Part shown: positions 1 to 11,559 of the stretch, one piece after another
Layout: each line of letters opens with the position of its first letter
Numbering within the stretch: the stretch's first letter is position 1
Assembly: GCA_036426205.1 (NCBI GenBank)
Contig: CM071573.1
Location: 44,669,664 to 44,733,663 of the forward strand
Length of the DNA: 64,000 nucleotides
Direction: 5' to 3'
Source of the DNA: Ascaphus truei
Lineage: Eukaryota; Chordata; Amphibia; Anura; Ascaphidae
Notes under the pieces: model-generated
What the model was told of the DNA's origin: nothing
Database searches by the model: none
What the model saw: the letters and a program-made list of their open reading frames with translations, nothing else
Position numbers and translations under genes: made by a program

Positions 1-774
1 TATAAGGATAAACTAGAAAGACTGCTTTTATTTTATTTTTTTTATCAACAACCCATCCCTTTGTGATCTCTCTGTGCCAGGAACTTTCTGTTCCGACATC
101 TGGTTTCCAGTTGCAATAATGTGGAAAACTGTAGCTTGCTTACCAACACTACGCAGAAAGAACGACAAGAAAAAAAAGAAACCATGTCTGTTTACTTCTT
201 TCCTTGGGCCAGTATTCTGCCGGAGGGGACCGCAACACTTCTCAATGAAGTGCTGACAGCAACAAAGGATTATTCTTATTTTCTAACTAGGTTTATAGCG
301 CAAGGCACGTGTGTTTCATACAAGCTTTACTGGACCCAAGTAATTTGTTGTCGTCCAATAACTCTTGTGCAACACAAATAGTTCCTCCCTCATTCCAAGT
401 GAAGAACCAACCTTGATATTCTCAGTCTTACACCTTATCGCGTTCGACTGGTGCACAATTTGTAAAGATGTTTGTCTTTGAAGTGGGAGAGCACGTTTAG
501 AGATCCAGAGCAATATCCTTGTGGAATTGCAGATGTGCGAAGTCTAGCAATAACATCAGTGCTTCTGACACAGACGAGCCGGGTTCCAAGCCGTCTAATA
601 ACAAGTCACTTGTTTAATGCTGGAGCGCACAGGGAGATACCAAACTTTGTAAGCTCTTCAGACCAGGGATTCACCATGTTTAGCCGAGTGCGCTAAACAA
701 CAATACATTATTATCAAAAAACAGTGTTGCTTAGAAAGGTCAAGTGAAGGTAAATAGAAGTGAAAGCGCTCACC
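1..774. other. Noncoding stretch, no feature recognised
   Basis: AT-rich DNA. Short open frames on both strands show no recognisable domain, no codon pattern and no consistent splice sites. If the candidate promoter near 11.2 kb belongs to ADD3, this is ADD3 intron 1. Confidence 0.5.
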
Positions 775-855
775 TACATAACCACGATACATAACCACGA
801 TACATAACCACGATACATAACCACGATACATAACCACGATACATAACCACGATAC
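775..855. repeat. 13-bp tandem repeat, about six copies
   Basis: The unit CATAACCACGATA is repeated head to tail with almost no divergence, which suggests recent expansion. Upstream and downstream DNA is non-repetitive. Confidence 0.95.
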
Positions 856-2227
856 AAACAGAATGTGTTGTGTTGATACTTGGCGGTTTGTTTAACGGCT
901 TTAGCAAGTTGAGGCTTTATGTCAAGTACTAAAATGACCACAAACGGTCTTTTCTTAGAGCACAAAAGCTGGCCATTTTAAATTTGTCCCGTAACTATTA
1001 TTTCACATTCAATTTCTCACCATCAAATAACTGCAGGACAATTTTATAGTAAAGTTATGGATGGGAACAAAGTGCAAACAAAGAATCACAATTGCCACTT
1101 TAATATCCCCCAATGTTACCTGTGATTTCTCTCCACCCCTTTAATATATTTTATATCAGATGGGCCAGCCATACATGTCTCTGCAATAAGGGACCAGCAG
1201 TGAAGGGCTTAATTATAATGCAAACATAGGCTGGGATATCAATGCTAAGCAAACAGCCTCCAAACGTCTCCGTGTTTGAGGCATATTGAGTCAATCTATG
1301 TTTAATCCTCTCTTCCTGAAAGAATGAAAAAAAGAATAAAAACAGAAGGAAACAGATTTCAATGACCTGATGTTAGTAGACTTGGGGGTTTATCCAATTA
1401 AAACGCAATAAACATTACCGCTTGTTAAAGCGATTCGCCATTAACAAACAATACTAACTCTCGCTTTATTAAATATACAGTACCTGCAAGTCGGCCTGCA
1501 ATCCAGCCCCCGCCAGCACAGCCCCTCCCACCCCCCCACCTTGCAGTGTGTTCTGGGTAAAGCAATTCTGACCTTTACCCTAGAGACTGAAAGAGACGCA
1601 CTAGTGTTCTATTTCCACATGCCGCGGCCCTTATTTTTAGCTTGCTATTCCATACAGCATTCCTCCTTGCACATCTACACCAGGAGGGAATTTTGCCACC
1701 GATGCCGTTGGGAGTTTCTGCTCTGAACAATCCCAGAGCCAAAAATACACCTGCGTGACTTCTAAACAGACCCTGGCTGCAGCGTGTCACGGGGAGCAGT
1801 GGAAGTGTGCGGTGAGAGGCTACACCGAGCGAAAACACACACACACACTTTTCCTTTATGGGATTCCAGATATCTGTGGCCAAGTAAAATGTGACCGCAG
1901 AGTTTCTCAAACATGGTGCTGTCATATAAGGTTAAAGAGCATCAGGTGGCAGCATTAGAGGTCAGACGCTAGAAATTGTAGAGGGCCCATTAACCTATTT
2001 CCCCTACATATGTTGCATACATACATACATACATACATAGCTATGAAGGAGTTAAGTGTGTGCTTACAAAATCTTTGCCGCGTCCGACTATCAACAGCTG
2101 CCTCAGAATTCCCCATCAAAAACACATTACCATTTCATTTGCATGTGCTATGGATGAGAAGTGTTTGTTTTACATGGAAAGCAAACAAAATGTAACATTT
2201 TATAAATACATCCAGCCTTCACTATGT
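856..2227. other. Noncoding stretch with one microsatellite
   Basis: No exon or known repeat is recognised. A (CATA)n microsatellite of about six units lies at 2016-2039. A minus-strand open frame at 1575-1925 has no recognisable protein features and is treated as chance. Confidence 0.5.
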
Positions 2228-2512
2228 AAGGCCGCATACATAGTCCGCGCTGCGCTAAGAAAAGGCCATACGTCAATGAGGACGACCATAGAGCGTGCGG
2301 TCGATTTTCCGCGAGACAAAATGTTTGATCTTGACGCGTGACAGCCGGGTCACATGCACGGGTCAGCCAATGAGGGCGAGCCACACACGTGATGTCACGA
2401 CCCCGCCTCAGGCACGCGCCTCATAGGAATCCTACAGTCCACAGATCACTGCTCCTACAGGCGCGCGCGATGCCATGCGCTCTGTCGCGCGCCCCTACTA
2501 TACCCGAGGCCC
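2228..2512. mobile_element. GC-rich MITE, family A, copy 1
   Basis: A CpG-rich block in AT-rich surroundings. The left end (AAGGCCGCATACATAGT) and the right end (CTACTATACCCGAGGCC) are imperfect inverted repeats. The interior matches, in reverse complement, the block at about 42.02-42.35 kb: both contain a shared CAGCCAATGAGGGCGA-type core, an ACAGGCGCGCGC segment and a CTCTGTCGCGCGC segment. This is best read as a non-autonomous DNA transposon. Class is not determined and no target duplication was confirmed. Confidence 0.65.
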
Positions 2513-3493
2513 AAGGATGACCGTTATGTAAATGTCAAATATTGTAGTAATTGGGTATTCTATTTCACTTTGTTTTTTTTTTTTTACCAGCTATTGATAA
2601 AACTGAGAGTCTCAGAAACTGGACCAGACCAAGCAAGGTTCCACAGGGGGGTTATTATCTGTGCTTTATACAAACTCATACGTCCACATCTGCTTCCAAA
2701 AGGGAAGATCTACATTAAAAAGGTCTCTTCTGTTCAACGAAACAGTACAAATCTGTCAAAATACAATGTATACACACACAACGGTACCAAGTCCCTTTCT
2801 GTTCTTCAAACATACGTAGAATTGGTATCATATTTCACGAACCAAGAATTAATTATAGATGCATTTATTCCGGTTTGTCTGAAAGTACACCTAAAACCAT
2901 TATGATCCCCTTAGAATGGTATACTTCCTATTTTTTCTTTTCTTTAAAAAAATTTTCATCCCTGCTGTGCACATCTATTTGAATTGATTAGGCATCGTAA
3001 AGAAGACCCCTCAACAGACTAAGATCCGAACATTCCTTCCCACAACTTGCAGAGGAATCCAAAGAGGAAAAGTCTCTGAATAATTGTTGTAATTGCTCAG
3101 GTGCTATCAATAATATGATTAAGTGTTTGAATAAAATTAACAATTCAGAGGGAAAGGTTTAAAAAAAAAAAAAAAAGGAAACTATTCACAGATTCTGGTT
3201 CTGGAACACTTTCAATATGAAGAAAATAAGCAAGCTTCATTTTAGGGAGAAGCAGCCGACATGATTTCCAAGCTTTGCAGAGCTGAACAGCAGCAGAGAG
3301 GGTAAGTTCTTGCCGTTTTGATTTGCAAGTCTTTTCTTCTGTAAAAAGGGATTGGTCTGAGACAATGTTTGCACAGTCTGGTTGCCAAAAACAAACAGAA
3401 AACAGAAATCAACAAAGCATCACAACCATGGGAGACCAAAGGAGAGCAGTACAAACTTCCCCATAACTCTCACATTTGATGGCACCTCCACCC
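2513..3493. other. Noncoding stretch, no feature recognised
   Basis: AT-rich unique-looking DNA with homopolymer runs near 2572 and 3163. The open frame at 2570-2905 (+) has no recognised domain. Confidence 0.45.
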
Positions 3494-3645
3494 TTAGGCT
3501 ACGCTTATAGTGCCGGCAACGCGACGGTCGCTGGAAAATCAAATAGAGATGACTTCCAGCGATCGCGACCAATCCGTCGCGTCGCACTTACTATAAGCGA
3601 CGGCGGCAATGCATTTGTTTTGCCGTCGCTATAAGCGCGGCCTTA
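3494..3645. mobile_element. Short palindromic MITE, family B, copy 1
   Basis: Begins TTAGGCTACGCTTATAGTGC and ends GCTATAAGCGCGGCCTTA, giving terminal inverted repeats. The interior is a CG-rich palindrome around TCGCTGGAAAATC and GACTTCCAGCGATCGCG. Related copies lie at 19.24-19.53, 23.32-23.52 and 59.88-61.50 kb. It is a non-autonomous DNA element with no coding capacity. Confidence 0.85.
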
Positions 3646-6600
3646 GAAGGATGATCTGCAGCTTCATGTATAGATTGGTTTTGGACCCAGCCCAACTGCT
3701 AATGACATTTTGTAGTTCAGTCACAAACAGGGGGAAAGATCAAAGCGCTATTAAATATTGGGAGAAATGTTCAGTCTCGGTTAGAAGTTAGAAAGCAGCA
3801 CTCATGTTTTTTTTTGGGGGGGGGAAGGGGTGGGTCTTTTATAGATTATAAATGCATCTGTTTCCGCTACCTATAGTGACATCTGCCAAATGGTGTGTGC
3901 GGTGTCTTTTTTTCAGCCATGTCCCCCAGGGCAGTCATACACCTAGTTGTTTATAAGGAGGTTTGGAAGGGGCTTGCAGGAATGGGAATGGATTCACTTT
4001 TACAAGGATGAGACAGGTTTACAAGGGTAATAAAAAGAATGACAGGGTTGCACTTTTAAACACACAGAACACCCACTTATTAATTCTCTAAAGTAAAAAA
4101 ACATTCACAAAATGTTACACCAGGTTCAGTGCATTTGGTACTTCTATGCAGAGAGGGTTCAGATTGCAAACTCCTTGTGGGTTCTCCCTGGCTATTGTAT
4201 TAGCATTTGTTCTTTCATTTTGCATCTTATGTTCTGGTCTTTAGCTCTGAATGTGTTGCGTTTATTCAAAAATAATCAAGGTGCCCTTAAATAGCCTCAA
4301 ACATCACCCTCCCGAAGTCCCCAAGCACAAGGGAACCTCCTTGCAGCTCACACTCTGCAGACACTTTCAGGGCGATTCTGAGCTGATGCTACATTAATGG
4401 GCTCTGCCAGGGACTGCCCATTCTCACTGATAAGCAGGCGCTCTCTGTGCTACAAACGGTTTCAACTGATGTAAGTTTCCATCAGATATCAGCTGGGCGG
4501 GAGAGCCAGACGTAAAGCCGGTAGTGTGAGTACGTGCCGGCAGAGAGAGTGTGTGTGTGTGTGTGTGTGCCGGCAGGGAGTGTGTGTATACACGTGTCGG
4601 TAGTGTGTGTACATACGGCGGAAACACTAGGCCAAGAAGCATTTGTAGTATGAACAAGTCAAACTCACCCCCCAGAACTTTACAGACAGGAGAATCAGTG
4701 GGAGGAATATCAAACTAATTCAGACAAATACCCAATACGGAGGCAGTCACAGTTACAGGTCTGAACAATTATCCAAGGCCAGGGGAGACCTAGGAAAATA
4801 ATTGGTTTACACAATGCCTCACTGTGGCAGTTACAGGCCCAGCAGAATTATTATTATTATTGATTTATGGTAAAGTTTTCAAAGACCCAGAACCTTTTGG
4901 ATCAGTAATGTGGGCAATACATTGCAATTTTCAGTCATGCAATATTAACATGGTTTGCAATCTCCATTAATTAATGCATACGGATGTTGTCAATAGCGAC
5001 GCAAAATAAAGCGCTAGTGTTAACGTGGGAAATAATGGCTGCTGCCATCTGTGTAATTACAGATAGCACTTATGAGGGGCATGTGTAATGTTCCAACGGG
5101 TCAGAAAGACAGATTTAGGATCTCTAACCCAGGCCCTGTCACATGTCACTAAATAACAAATTACATGTTAAAAAGCGCACTTGCCATCAAACTGTCCAGC
5201 TGCAAGGTTGGGAAACCACAGGATGTGGGATTATTTGACTATGTCCAAATGTGAATCCTAAAACAAAATGTATCCTCCGGGTCCTCTCTGCAGGAGAATG
5301 AGGCTGTGCTCCAGATAATGTTCATTAGGTACATTTTATAGCTATTTCAGATAACCCTCCCCTTCCCTCAGCCAGATGCAATGTAACCATCTCACAGTTG
5401 GAAGGAACTGGCAAAACAGCACAGAACAATGTGCCATCCAGCAACAGAAGAGTTAAAGTTATCTGTAACTTGTCAGCTTTGAACATTCCAGTGACAGGTC
5501 CAGGGAGGCAGCAGCTCTGATTAGACTTAATCTGGAAAACGGACACAAGTTAATGCTGAAAGAATTCTAACACGGTGGGGCAGAATGTTAGAAAAATACA
5601 AGGCTGAGGGTTACACTGCAGTGCCCACTAAGAGAACCACATGGGCAGAAGCAGATGGGCAGGGGCAGTACAGCTGGACTAATGACACACACACACTTTC
5701 ATAAAAAAATCTTCAACATGAATTCACAAGTCCTGTGAGTGTCCGGCTACTATATCTGTATATTAAGTCTTTACTTGCTTAAAGCACCAGGCTGATAATC
5801 CAGATGTCATCAGCATACATACAATAAGTCTTGCTTTATAAAGTACTTGTTCTTTAGGGGCACCGCTAATTGAAACAGGTATGTCAGCTCAGTTATTGCT
5901 GGCCTAGATATTGGATATGGTGCAGTTTGCAGTTTGCTAGTTGCCTTATTATGTCTGTTACCACTTTACAGCTGGATAAACAGAAGCATATGGGAGGTTA
6001 AAGCCCTGAGCACAGCAAGGGAAGCCTCCACGAGATTATAACCACGCACTGCACAAACAGGGAGGATGACATGGGGAATAACGGGAACCGATTATCAAAG
6101 CTGCACATCGCTTGTTACATTCAAACTCAAGCATCAATAGCAGTGACATTTCTTACCCATACCAGGAGGAATACTATATAAACTTCTGTTCTATTAATGA
6201 GGCCGACATGAAAATTAGGGTAACGGCAGTAGTTGAAATCCCTTAAAAAGTAGCAGCACTGTACGGGACTACAAGATTTTCTAAACCGGGTGAAAATGGG
6301 GCACAGAATTTGAAAGCACATTTTAGAACGGTTCATGCAATATTAATCACCCTAAAAAAAGAAATCCCTTTTGCACCAAGAAGACGGACTGGTACGTTTG
6401 TAAACAATGGGCTGCTTTATAAGTGCACCTCGAAGGGAGATTTTAAATAACCCTTCCACCACACCCCGTTTTCCATACATATTACGCAAGATTTATGTCA
6501 AAAGATTAGTACCCAGGGCTAACGCAACAGGTCGCGGAAACAATGCACACGGAGTTACATAATCCTGCAAATTTGCAAGACATTAACATTCCTGCCAAAA

Positions 6601-7427
6601 ACCGAAGATCAAAGAGCAATGAGAAAATGGTGATTGCTAGAATGAAAAGACTTTAATGGCAGGCATGCTTTTTAATATTGCCTCATTTAGATTCCTACCC
6701 TTAGCCAATACCAGGACACACCCAAATGACTTCTAAAGAGTGACGTGACCTGTAGAAATCGGATCTTCTATTGTTAAGAGAAGATAGTGGAATGTGACCT
6801 CTGATTTACTTTATTAAAATCATTATGATAATTGTGGTTCCGGAGAAGTCACCAAATTGTCTCCACTACGTAAATATATGAAAAGCAATTATGTTTTATT
6901 AAAGTTGAGAGGGACTGCCTAGGATATAAAGAATGGGCTCTGTATTCAATCAAGCACAGGCTCATTCAATTATAATAATAAACAAATATATATTGTTATT
7001 ACATACTGCACATTAGCCCTTCCACTGCGGGAGGAGATTTTATTCTCCATGATAATAACATTACACAATGCTAGGCGGGCAAAGAAAAATCAAGTTACAG
7101 TGAAAAAACTGAAGACAAGGATTGTAACCCCTTCACTGCCACGATAATTCTCAGTGCGTCGACTATCATTCACAAGAGCTACCAAAATGAATTGGTGTCT
7201 GAGGCAGTGGGAGGCGACGTGGTTTCACGCTTTTAATTTAATTCCTTTACATGCAAGAGCAAAAAACACCACATTCCCCAATAGAAGAAAAGCAGATAAG
7301 GCGACGAACTTAACAATACTTTAATACCGCCAGGGAGAGAGGAGCCCTGTTACGCACAGAAGGGTGGGTCCCTGTTTTCGTTATTTCTTCCATCCAGTAT
7401 CAGAGGAGGGAGTAGGGAGTAGGATAC
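3646..7427. other. Noncoding stretch, one GT microsatellite
   Basis: A (GT)n run lies at about 4549-4569. Otherwise the sequence is AT-rich, unique-looking DNA with no recognised exon or transposon. Conserved noncoding elements could be present in 6500-7000, but this cannot be judged without comparison to other frogs. Confidence 0.45.
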
Positions 7428-7553
7428 GTTTTATTGGACCATCAAGTCATTGAAATGTTACAAGCTTTTGAACCTCTCAGGGTAGGGCCCGATGAAGGAA
7501 CCGGAGCGGTTTCAAAAGCTTGTAACATAACTACTAGTTGGTCCAATAAAAGG
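7428..7553 (+). mobile_element. Fold-back element with hammerhead-like core (degenerate)
   Basis: The left arm (about 7428-7474) is the imperfect reverse complement of the right arm (about 7508-7553). Both carry the segment related to TTTTATTGGACC and GTTACAAGCTTTTGAA. Between them, CCGATGA (7489-7495) is followed by GGAACC/GGTTTC helix halves and a decayed GAAA-like box (TCAAAAGCTTG). A single-arm relative lies on the minus strand near 47.15-47.22 kb. It is interpreted as a relic of a Penelope-like terminal repeat. Confidence 0.55.
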
Positions 7554-8465
7554 TATCATACCCCCTACTCCCTCTCCCTCCTCTGTTACTACTGTTATGC
7601 AAAAGGAGAGAGACAACAGAAAGTTAAATACAAGACGTGATGAAGCTACACCAGTGTTTTAACTCAGGTAGAAAATAAGATTGAAAAAGGTAGCAGACGT
7701 TATTCGTGTTGCTTTTTTTTTAATGATCATTACAAACAAAACCTTTAAGTTTCAATCACAGCAATTAATCACAGAGGGAAAACGTACCTAACACCTCCCA
7801 CACTGCAACCTGAGAACAGGGACTGTGGAAAATAAGGAACATAGGAGGGAATACATCAAAGAGTTGAGTCTACTTCAAAAGGGAGAAAAGTCAGGGAGGA
7901 CAATGTCCACATTTCAGGCCATCTCTGCAGAATTCAGCTTGTGGTCAGAAGCTCAAAGACTCAGGGAACAGACTTAAAACGGTGCATTTACCGTGCTAAA
8001 ACGTACTAATAGTTTCTGCTTTATAATCATGCAACTTAGGTCATCACTTAAATATCTTACTGATAATATAGCAGGTAGAGAGGGTATCATAACCTTGAGA
8101 AAAATACATGGAAAAAAAAAAAAAAAAGATACCACCCATGTAAAATGCTTATTTTTCACACGGTGCAGTAATATTCCCTACTAAAATGAGTTTGTTTCCT
8201 TCCTATGAAGTCGAGATATGTACTGTTTCCAGTTGGACCATCTGGTTTTGGTAATAAAACAAAACGCCCCTTTAGCTGAATCCTCCCAATGACATTTCCA
8301 TACAAAATTATAATATTTCCCTACAGACTAAGCACAGCATCCAAACAATTACCTCAGTTTGTGAGGATTGTATGAGACCTTCTCTGCCACAAGGGTTTGC
8401 AAAGGCAATGTTCCTAGTGCACATACACTAGGAACACCCTGCAGACGCACTTACTAGTATTCCCT
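7554..8465. other. Noncoding stretch, no feature recognised
   Basis: AT-rich DNA with a poly-A run near 8110. No exon or known repeat is recognised. Confidence 0.45.
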
Positions 8466-8680
8466 CCTGTCTCTGTACGTTCTCCCTACCTACCAATTAG
8501 ATTGTAAGCTCCTCGGAGCAGGGATTCCTTCCTTAATGTTACTTTTACAGTATGTCTGAAGCACTTATTCCCATGATCTGTTATTTATATTATTTGTTAT
8601 TTTATATGACATGTATTACTACTGTGAAGCGCTATGTACATTTATGGCGCTATATAAATAAAGACATACAATACAATACA
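8466..8680 (+). mobile_element. 3' end of an L2-type LINE or derived SINE
   Basis: Contains ATTGTAAGCTCCTCGGAGCA near the start and GTGAAGCGCTATGTACATTT followed by TATGGCGCTATATAAATAAA at the end. This is the tail pattern of L2-related retroelements seen throughout amphibian and fish genomes. It ends in a short A-rich repeat (ACATACAATACAATACA). There is no coding capacity, so it is a 5'-truncated copy. Confidence 0.75.
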
Positions 8681-8737
8681 TACACCCACGGTTGCAATGA
8701 ACAGTTGCCTGGATGCTGAGAACTTAAGTCCAATGTT

Positions 8738-8870
8738 AACCTTCAACAATCACTGTGTTTATTCAAAATACAGGATCGACGTTTCGGTTCCCACCTGGAC
8801 CTTTAAAAGAACCGAAATATCGACCCTGTATTTTGAATAAACACAACTGAGTGTTGAAGGTAGAGTGCAT
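8738..8870. mobile_element. Fold-back element with GACC..GAAACG-type core
   Basis: The arms (about 8740-8783 and 8809-8868) are near-perfect inverted repeats containing TTTATTCAAAATACAGG and CCTGTATTTTGAATAAA. Only about 25 bp separate them. The minus strand reads AGGTCC, spacer, GGAACCGAAACG, the pattern shared with the element at 52985-53110. It probably belongs to the same Penelope-like hairpin group as the other fold-backs here. Confidence 0.7.
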
Positions 8871-9529
8871 CCCTTCTACACTGAACTTTAGCCCAAAGCA
8901 CCCAGGCAACTGTTCCATACAGGTCAGAGAGCACGGGCAGAGAGCGCGGGCAGAGAGCGCGCCACACTTTACTATAGCAGAACACAAAACTATGCAAACA
9001 GTGTCGTGTTTTATGACGGCCCACATCACTGATAAAAACCCCTTGTATTTACGAACACACCCAAGTCTCCGATAAGCCTCATCACACCAACAGGAACTGA
9101 GAGTTTGAGTTTCAACAGTTCTCCACTCACTGCCACACAAACCTGCAAGGAGGGTCACCAAGAAGACACAAGGGATCAGAACCCCTCACACGCCTGCGCA
9201 GATCGGAAGCGGCAGGGGTTATAGCTCCAAGACACAGTCCAGGCCTGATCTTGCCCATCACTGACATCACTGCAGCAAAGAGTAAGAAAACAGAACCTAC
9301 TGCCAACAGGTATATAGTAAGATAGTGTGGAGACCATGGCCACACAAAGATATACATACTGCCCTATAACTCCTTCACATATTAACCACCTGTGCGCTGG
9401 AGAGGACAAAATCACAGTGCACAAAATTACTTAGAGAAGGAGGCAGGGAGAATTACTGTTTGTTCACATTAAAATAACCATGGCAATTGTTTGCTTAATA
9501 GATCATGAAAACCCCTAGCTCCCTGCTAG
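8871..9529. other. Noncoding stretch, no gene recognised
   Basis: Overlapping open frames on both strands are short and mutually exclusive. No domain or splice pattern is recognised. Confidence 0.4.
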
Positions 9530-10410
9530 ACTGCACTACTCCGCTCCTGCACTGCACCCAGGCTGCCTGCAATACCCCGCTCCTGCACTGCACCCAGGCT
9601 CCCTGCAATACCCCGCTCCTGCACTGCACCAGCCTGCCTGCAATACCCCCCTCTCCTGCACTGCACCCAGGCTCCCTGCAATACCCCCTCCTCCTGCACA
9701 TGCACCAGGCTCCCTGCAATACACCCGCTCCTGCACTGCACCCACGTGCTCACTGCAATACCCCGCTCCTGCATTGCACCCAGGCTCCCTGCATACCCCG
9801 CTCCTGCACTGCACTGCACCCAGGCTCCCGCAATACCCCCGCTCCTGCACTGCACCCAGGCTCCCTGCAATACCCCGCTCCTGCACTGCACCCAGGCTCC
9901 CTGCAATACCCCGCTCCTGCACTGCACCCAGGCTCCCTGCAATACCCCGCTCCTGCACTGCACCCAGGCTCCCTGCAATACCCACCCCCGCTCCTCCTGC
10001 ACCCAGGCTCCCTGCATACCCCGCTCCTTCACTGCACCGGCTCCCCTGCAATACCCCCCGCTCTGCCTGCACCGGCTCCCTGCAATACCCGCTCCTGCAC
10101 TGCCCCAGGCTCCCTGCAATACCCCGCTCCCTGCACTGCTCACCCTGCCCCTGCAATACCCCGCTCCTGCCTGCACCCAGCTCCCTGCAATAACCGCTCC
10201 TGCAATGCACCCCAAGTTCCCTGAAATACCCCACTCCTGCAACTGCACCCAGGTCCCTGCAATACCCCGCTCCTGCACTGCACTCAGGCTCCCTGCATAC
10301 CCCGCTCCTGCACTGCACTCAGGCTCCCTGCAATACCCCACTCCATCACTGCAATACCCAGGCTCACTGCAATATCCAGCTTCTGCACCCAACTCTCCAG
10401 CACCCAAACC
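9530..10410. repeat. 36-bp minisatellite, about 24 copies
   Basis: The unit reads roughly CTCCCTGCAATACCCCGCTC followed by CTGCACTGCACCCAGG (36 bp). The central copies (about 9840-9980) are nearly identical and the flanking copies carry indels. Because 36 is divisible by three, long open frames appear on both strands; these are artefacts of the repeat, not genes. Confidence 0.97.
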
Positions 10411-10449
10411 TCCAACAGTAAGATTCCAATCATCCAGTTAATGCACCAT

Positions 10450-10975
10450 TCACATCCCAAGCACCCTGCTGTAATACCCAGCACCCCCTCCCCAGCACCA
10501 GGAGCACCCCCTCCCCAGCACCAGGAGCACCCCTCCTCGCAGACAAAACCCCCTCCCCAGCACCAGAAGCACCCCTCCCCAGCACCAGAAGCACCCCCTC
10601 CCCGCACCAAGCAACCCCCCCTCCCGCACCAGAAGCCCCCTCTCCCCGCACCAGAGAGCACCAAGCCCCTCTCCCGGCACCAGAAGCACCCCTCTCCCCC
10701 GCACCAGAAGCACCCCTTCCCCCGCCGCACCAAAGCACCCCTCTCCCCCCCCCGCACCAGAAGCACCCCCTCTCCCATCACCCCAGGACGTCACCCCCTC
10801 CTCCCAAGGACCAGGAGCTCCCCTCCTCCCCAGGACCAGGAGCTCCCCAGGACCAGCCCTCCTCCCAAGGACCAGGAGCTCCCCTCCTCCCCAGGACCAG
10901 GAGCTCCCCTCCTCCCCAGGACCAGGAGCTCCCCAGGACCAGCCCAACTCCCCAGCACCACCCCACCTCCCTCTT
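10450..10975. repeat. C-rich minisatellite, about 21-26 bp units
   Basis: Two related unit types adjoin. About 10480-10790 repeats CCCCAGCACCAGAAGCACC-like units. About 10795-10960 repeats CCCCAGGACCAGGAGCTC-like units of about 25 bp. The strand asymmetry (almost no G outside GGAC and GGAG) makes it a strong G-rich array on the minus strand. Long open frames across it are repeat artefacts. Confidence 0.95.
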
Positions 10976-11059
10976 CCCTTGCTGCAGGTGACCACCCGCC
11001 CTCAGTCCCGGGAAGAAGCGGCAAAGAAGCCCTAACTCCTTTCCCCCTGTGCTAATTAC

Positions 11060-11285
11060 CATGCAGGCTCCGGCTCCTTCTCTCTCCTCCAGCAGCTGAA
11101 GCTTCTCTCCCGCAGGCACCAAAAAGCACTGACTCTCCCCAGCACTGCTCCTACCACACCTCCTCTCTGACCTCACACTTCCATCTGAAGAAGGCTGGGA
11201 GCTGTAGTCCTCGGACCTCAACGGGTTGTGCACATCCAACTAGAGGAGAGATAGCCAGTGAACTACAATTCCCAGGCTCCTGTGC
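11060..11285 (-). promoter_or_regulatory. Candidate TATA-less promoter and noncoding first exon (possibly ADD3)
   Basis: Two ZNF143/STAF-type sites are visible: ACTACAATTCCCAGGCTCCT at about 11262-11281 (+), and, on the minus strand, GGACTACAGCTCCCAGCC at about 11194-11211. On the minus strand a transcript starting near 11.2 kb would reach CTGCATG followed by GTAATTAG, a plausible splice donor with the last exonic base at 11060. XPNPEP1 lies 40 kb away in the opposite orientation. Human ADD3 and XPNPEP1 are divergent neighbours, so ADD3 is the natural candidate. No adducin coding sequence is present in the window, so the assignment rests on synteny alone. A transcript for another gene or an lncRNA is possible. 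Confidence 0.35.
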
Positions 11286-11559
11286 GGCCCTGCAGGCTGC
11301 ATGCAGTGTGTGAGCACATTGTGCAGGGAAGGTTGGAGGGAAAGGGAGGATATTGTCCCAATCACACAGTGCACAGGGCCACAGGGATACGAACTCTGCC
11401 ACTTTGCGCTTATACATTTGTTTCTAAACATTTACAGAAATTCCCTCCCCTGTCAGTTGTGACTCACAAAGTTATCATTAATCGTTCTCTAGTCTTATGT
11501 CTTTCTATTTTCATCAATTGTGAAAGAATACAATGGGGGCGGGGGGGGGAGGAGAAGTA
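11286..11559. other. Unique spacer between candidate promoter and satellite
   Basis: No feature recognised apart from a G-rich run near 11534-11555. Confidence 0.4.

Noticed and set aside
1575..1925. 116-codon minus-strand frame
   Set aside because: No recognisable domain, no codon bias visible, opposed by frames on the other strand.
9505..10441. Long open frames up to 293 codons on both strands
   Set aside because: They run through a 36-bp tandem repeat whose period is a multiple of three, so all frames stay open together; the translations are simple repeats.
1..11060. ADD3 coding exons on the minus strand
   Set aside because: No translated segment resembles the adducin head or tail; only the noncoding first exon is a candidate.
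10284..11239. Long minus- and plus-strand frames over the C-rich minisatellite
   Set aside because: Gly/Trp/Cys- or Pro-rich translations reflect base composition of the repeat, with no domain or splice support.
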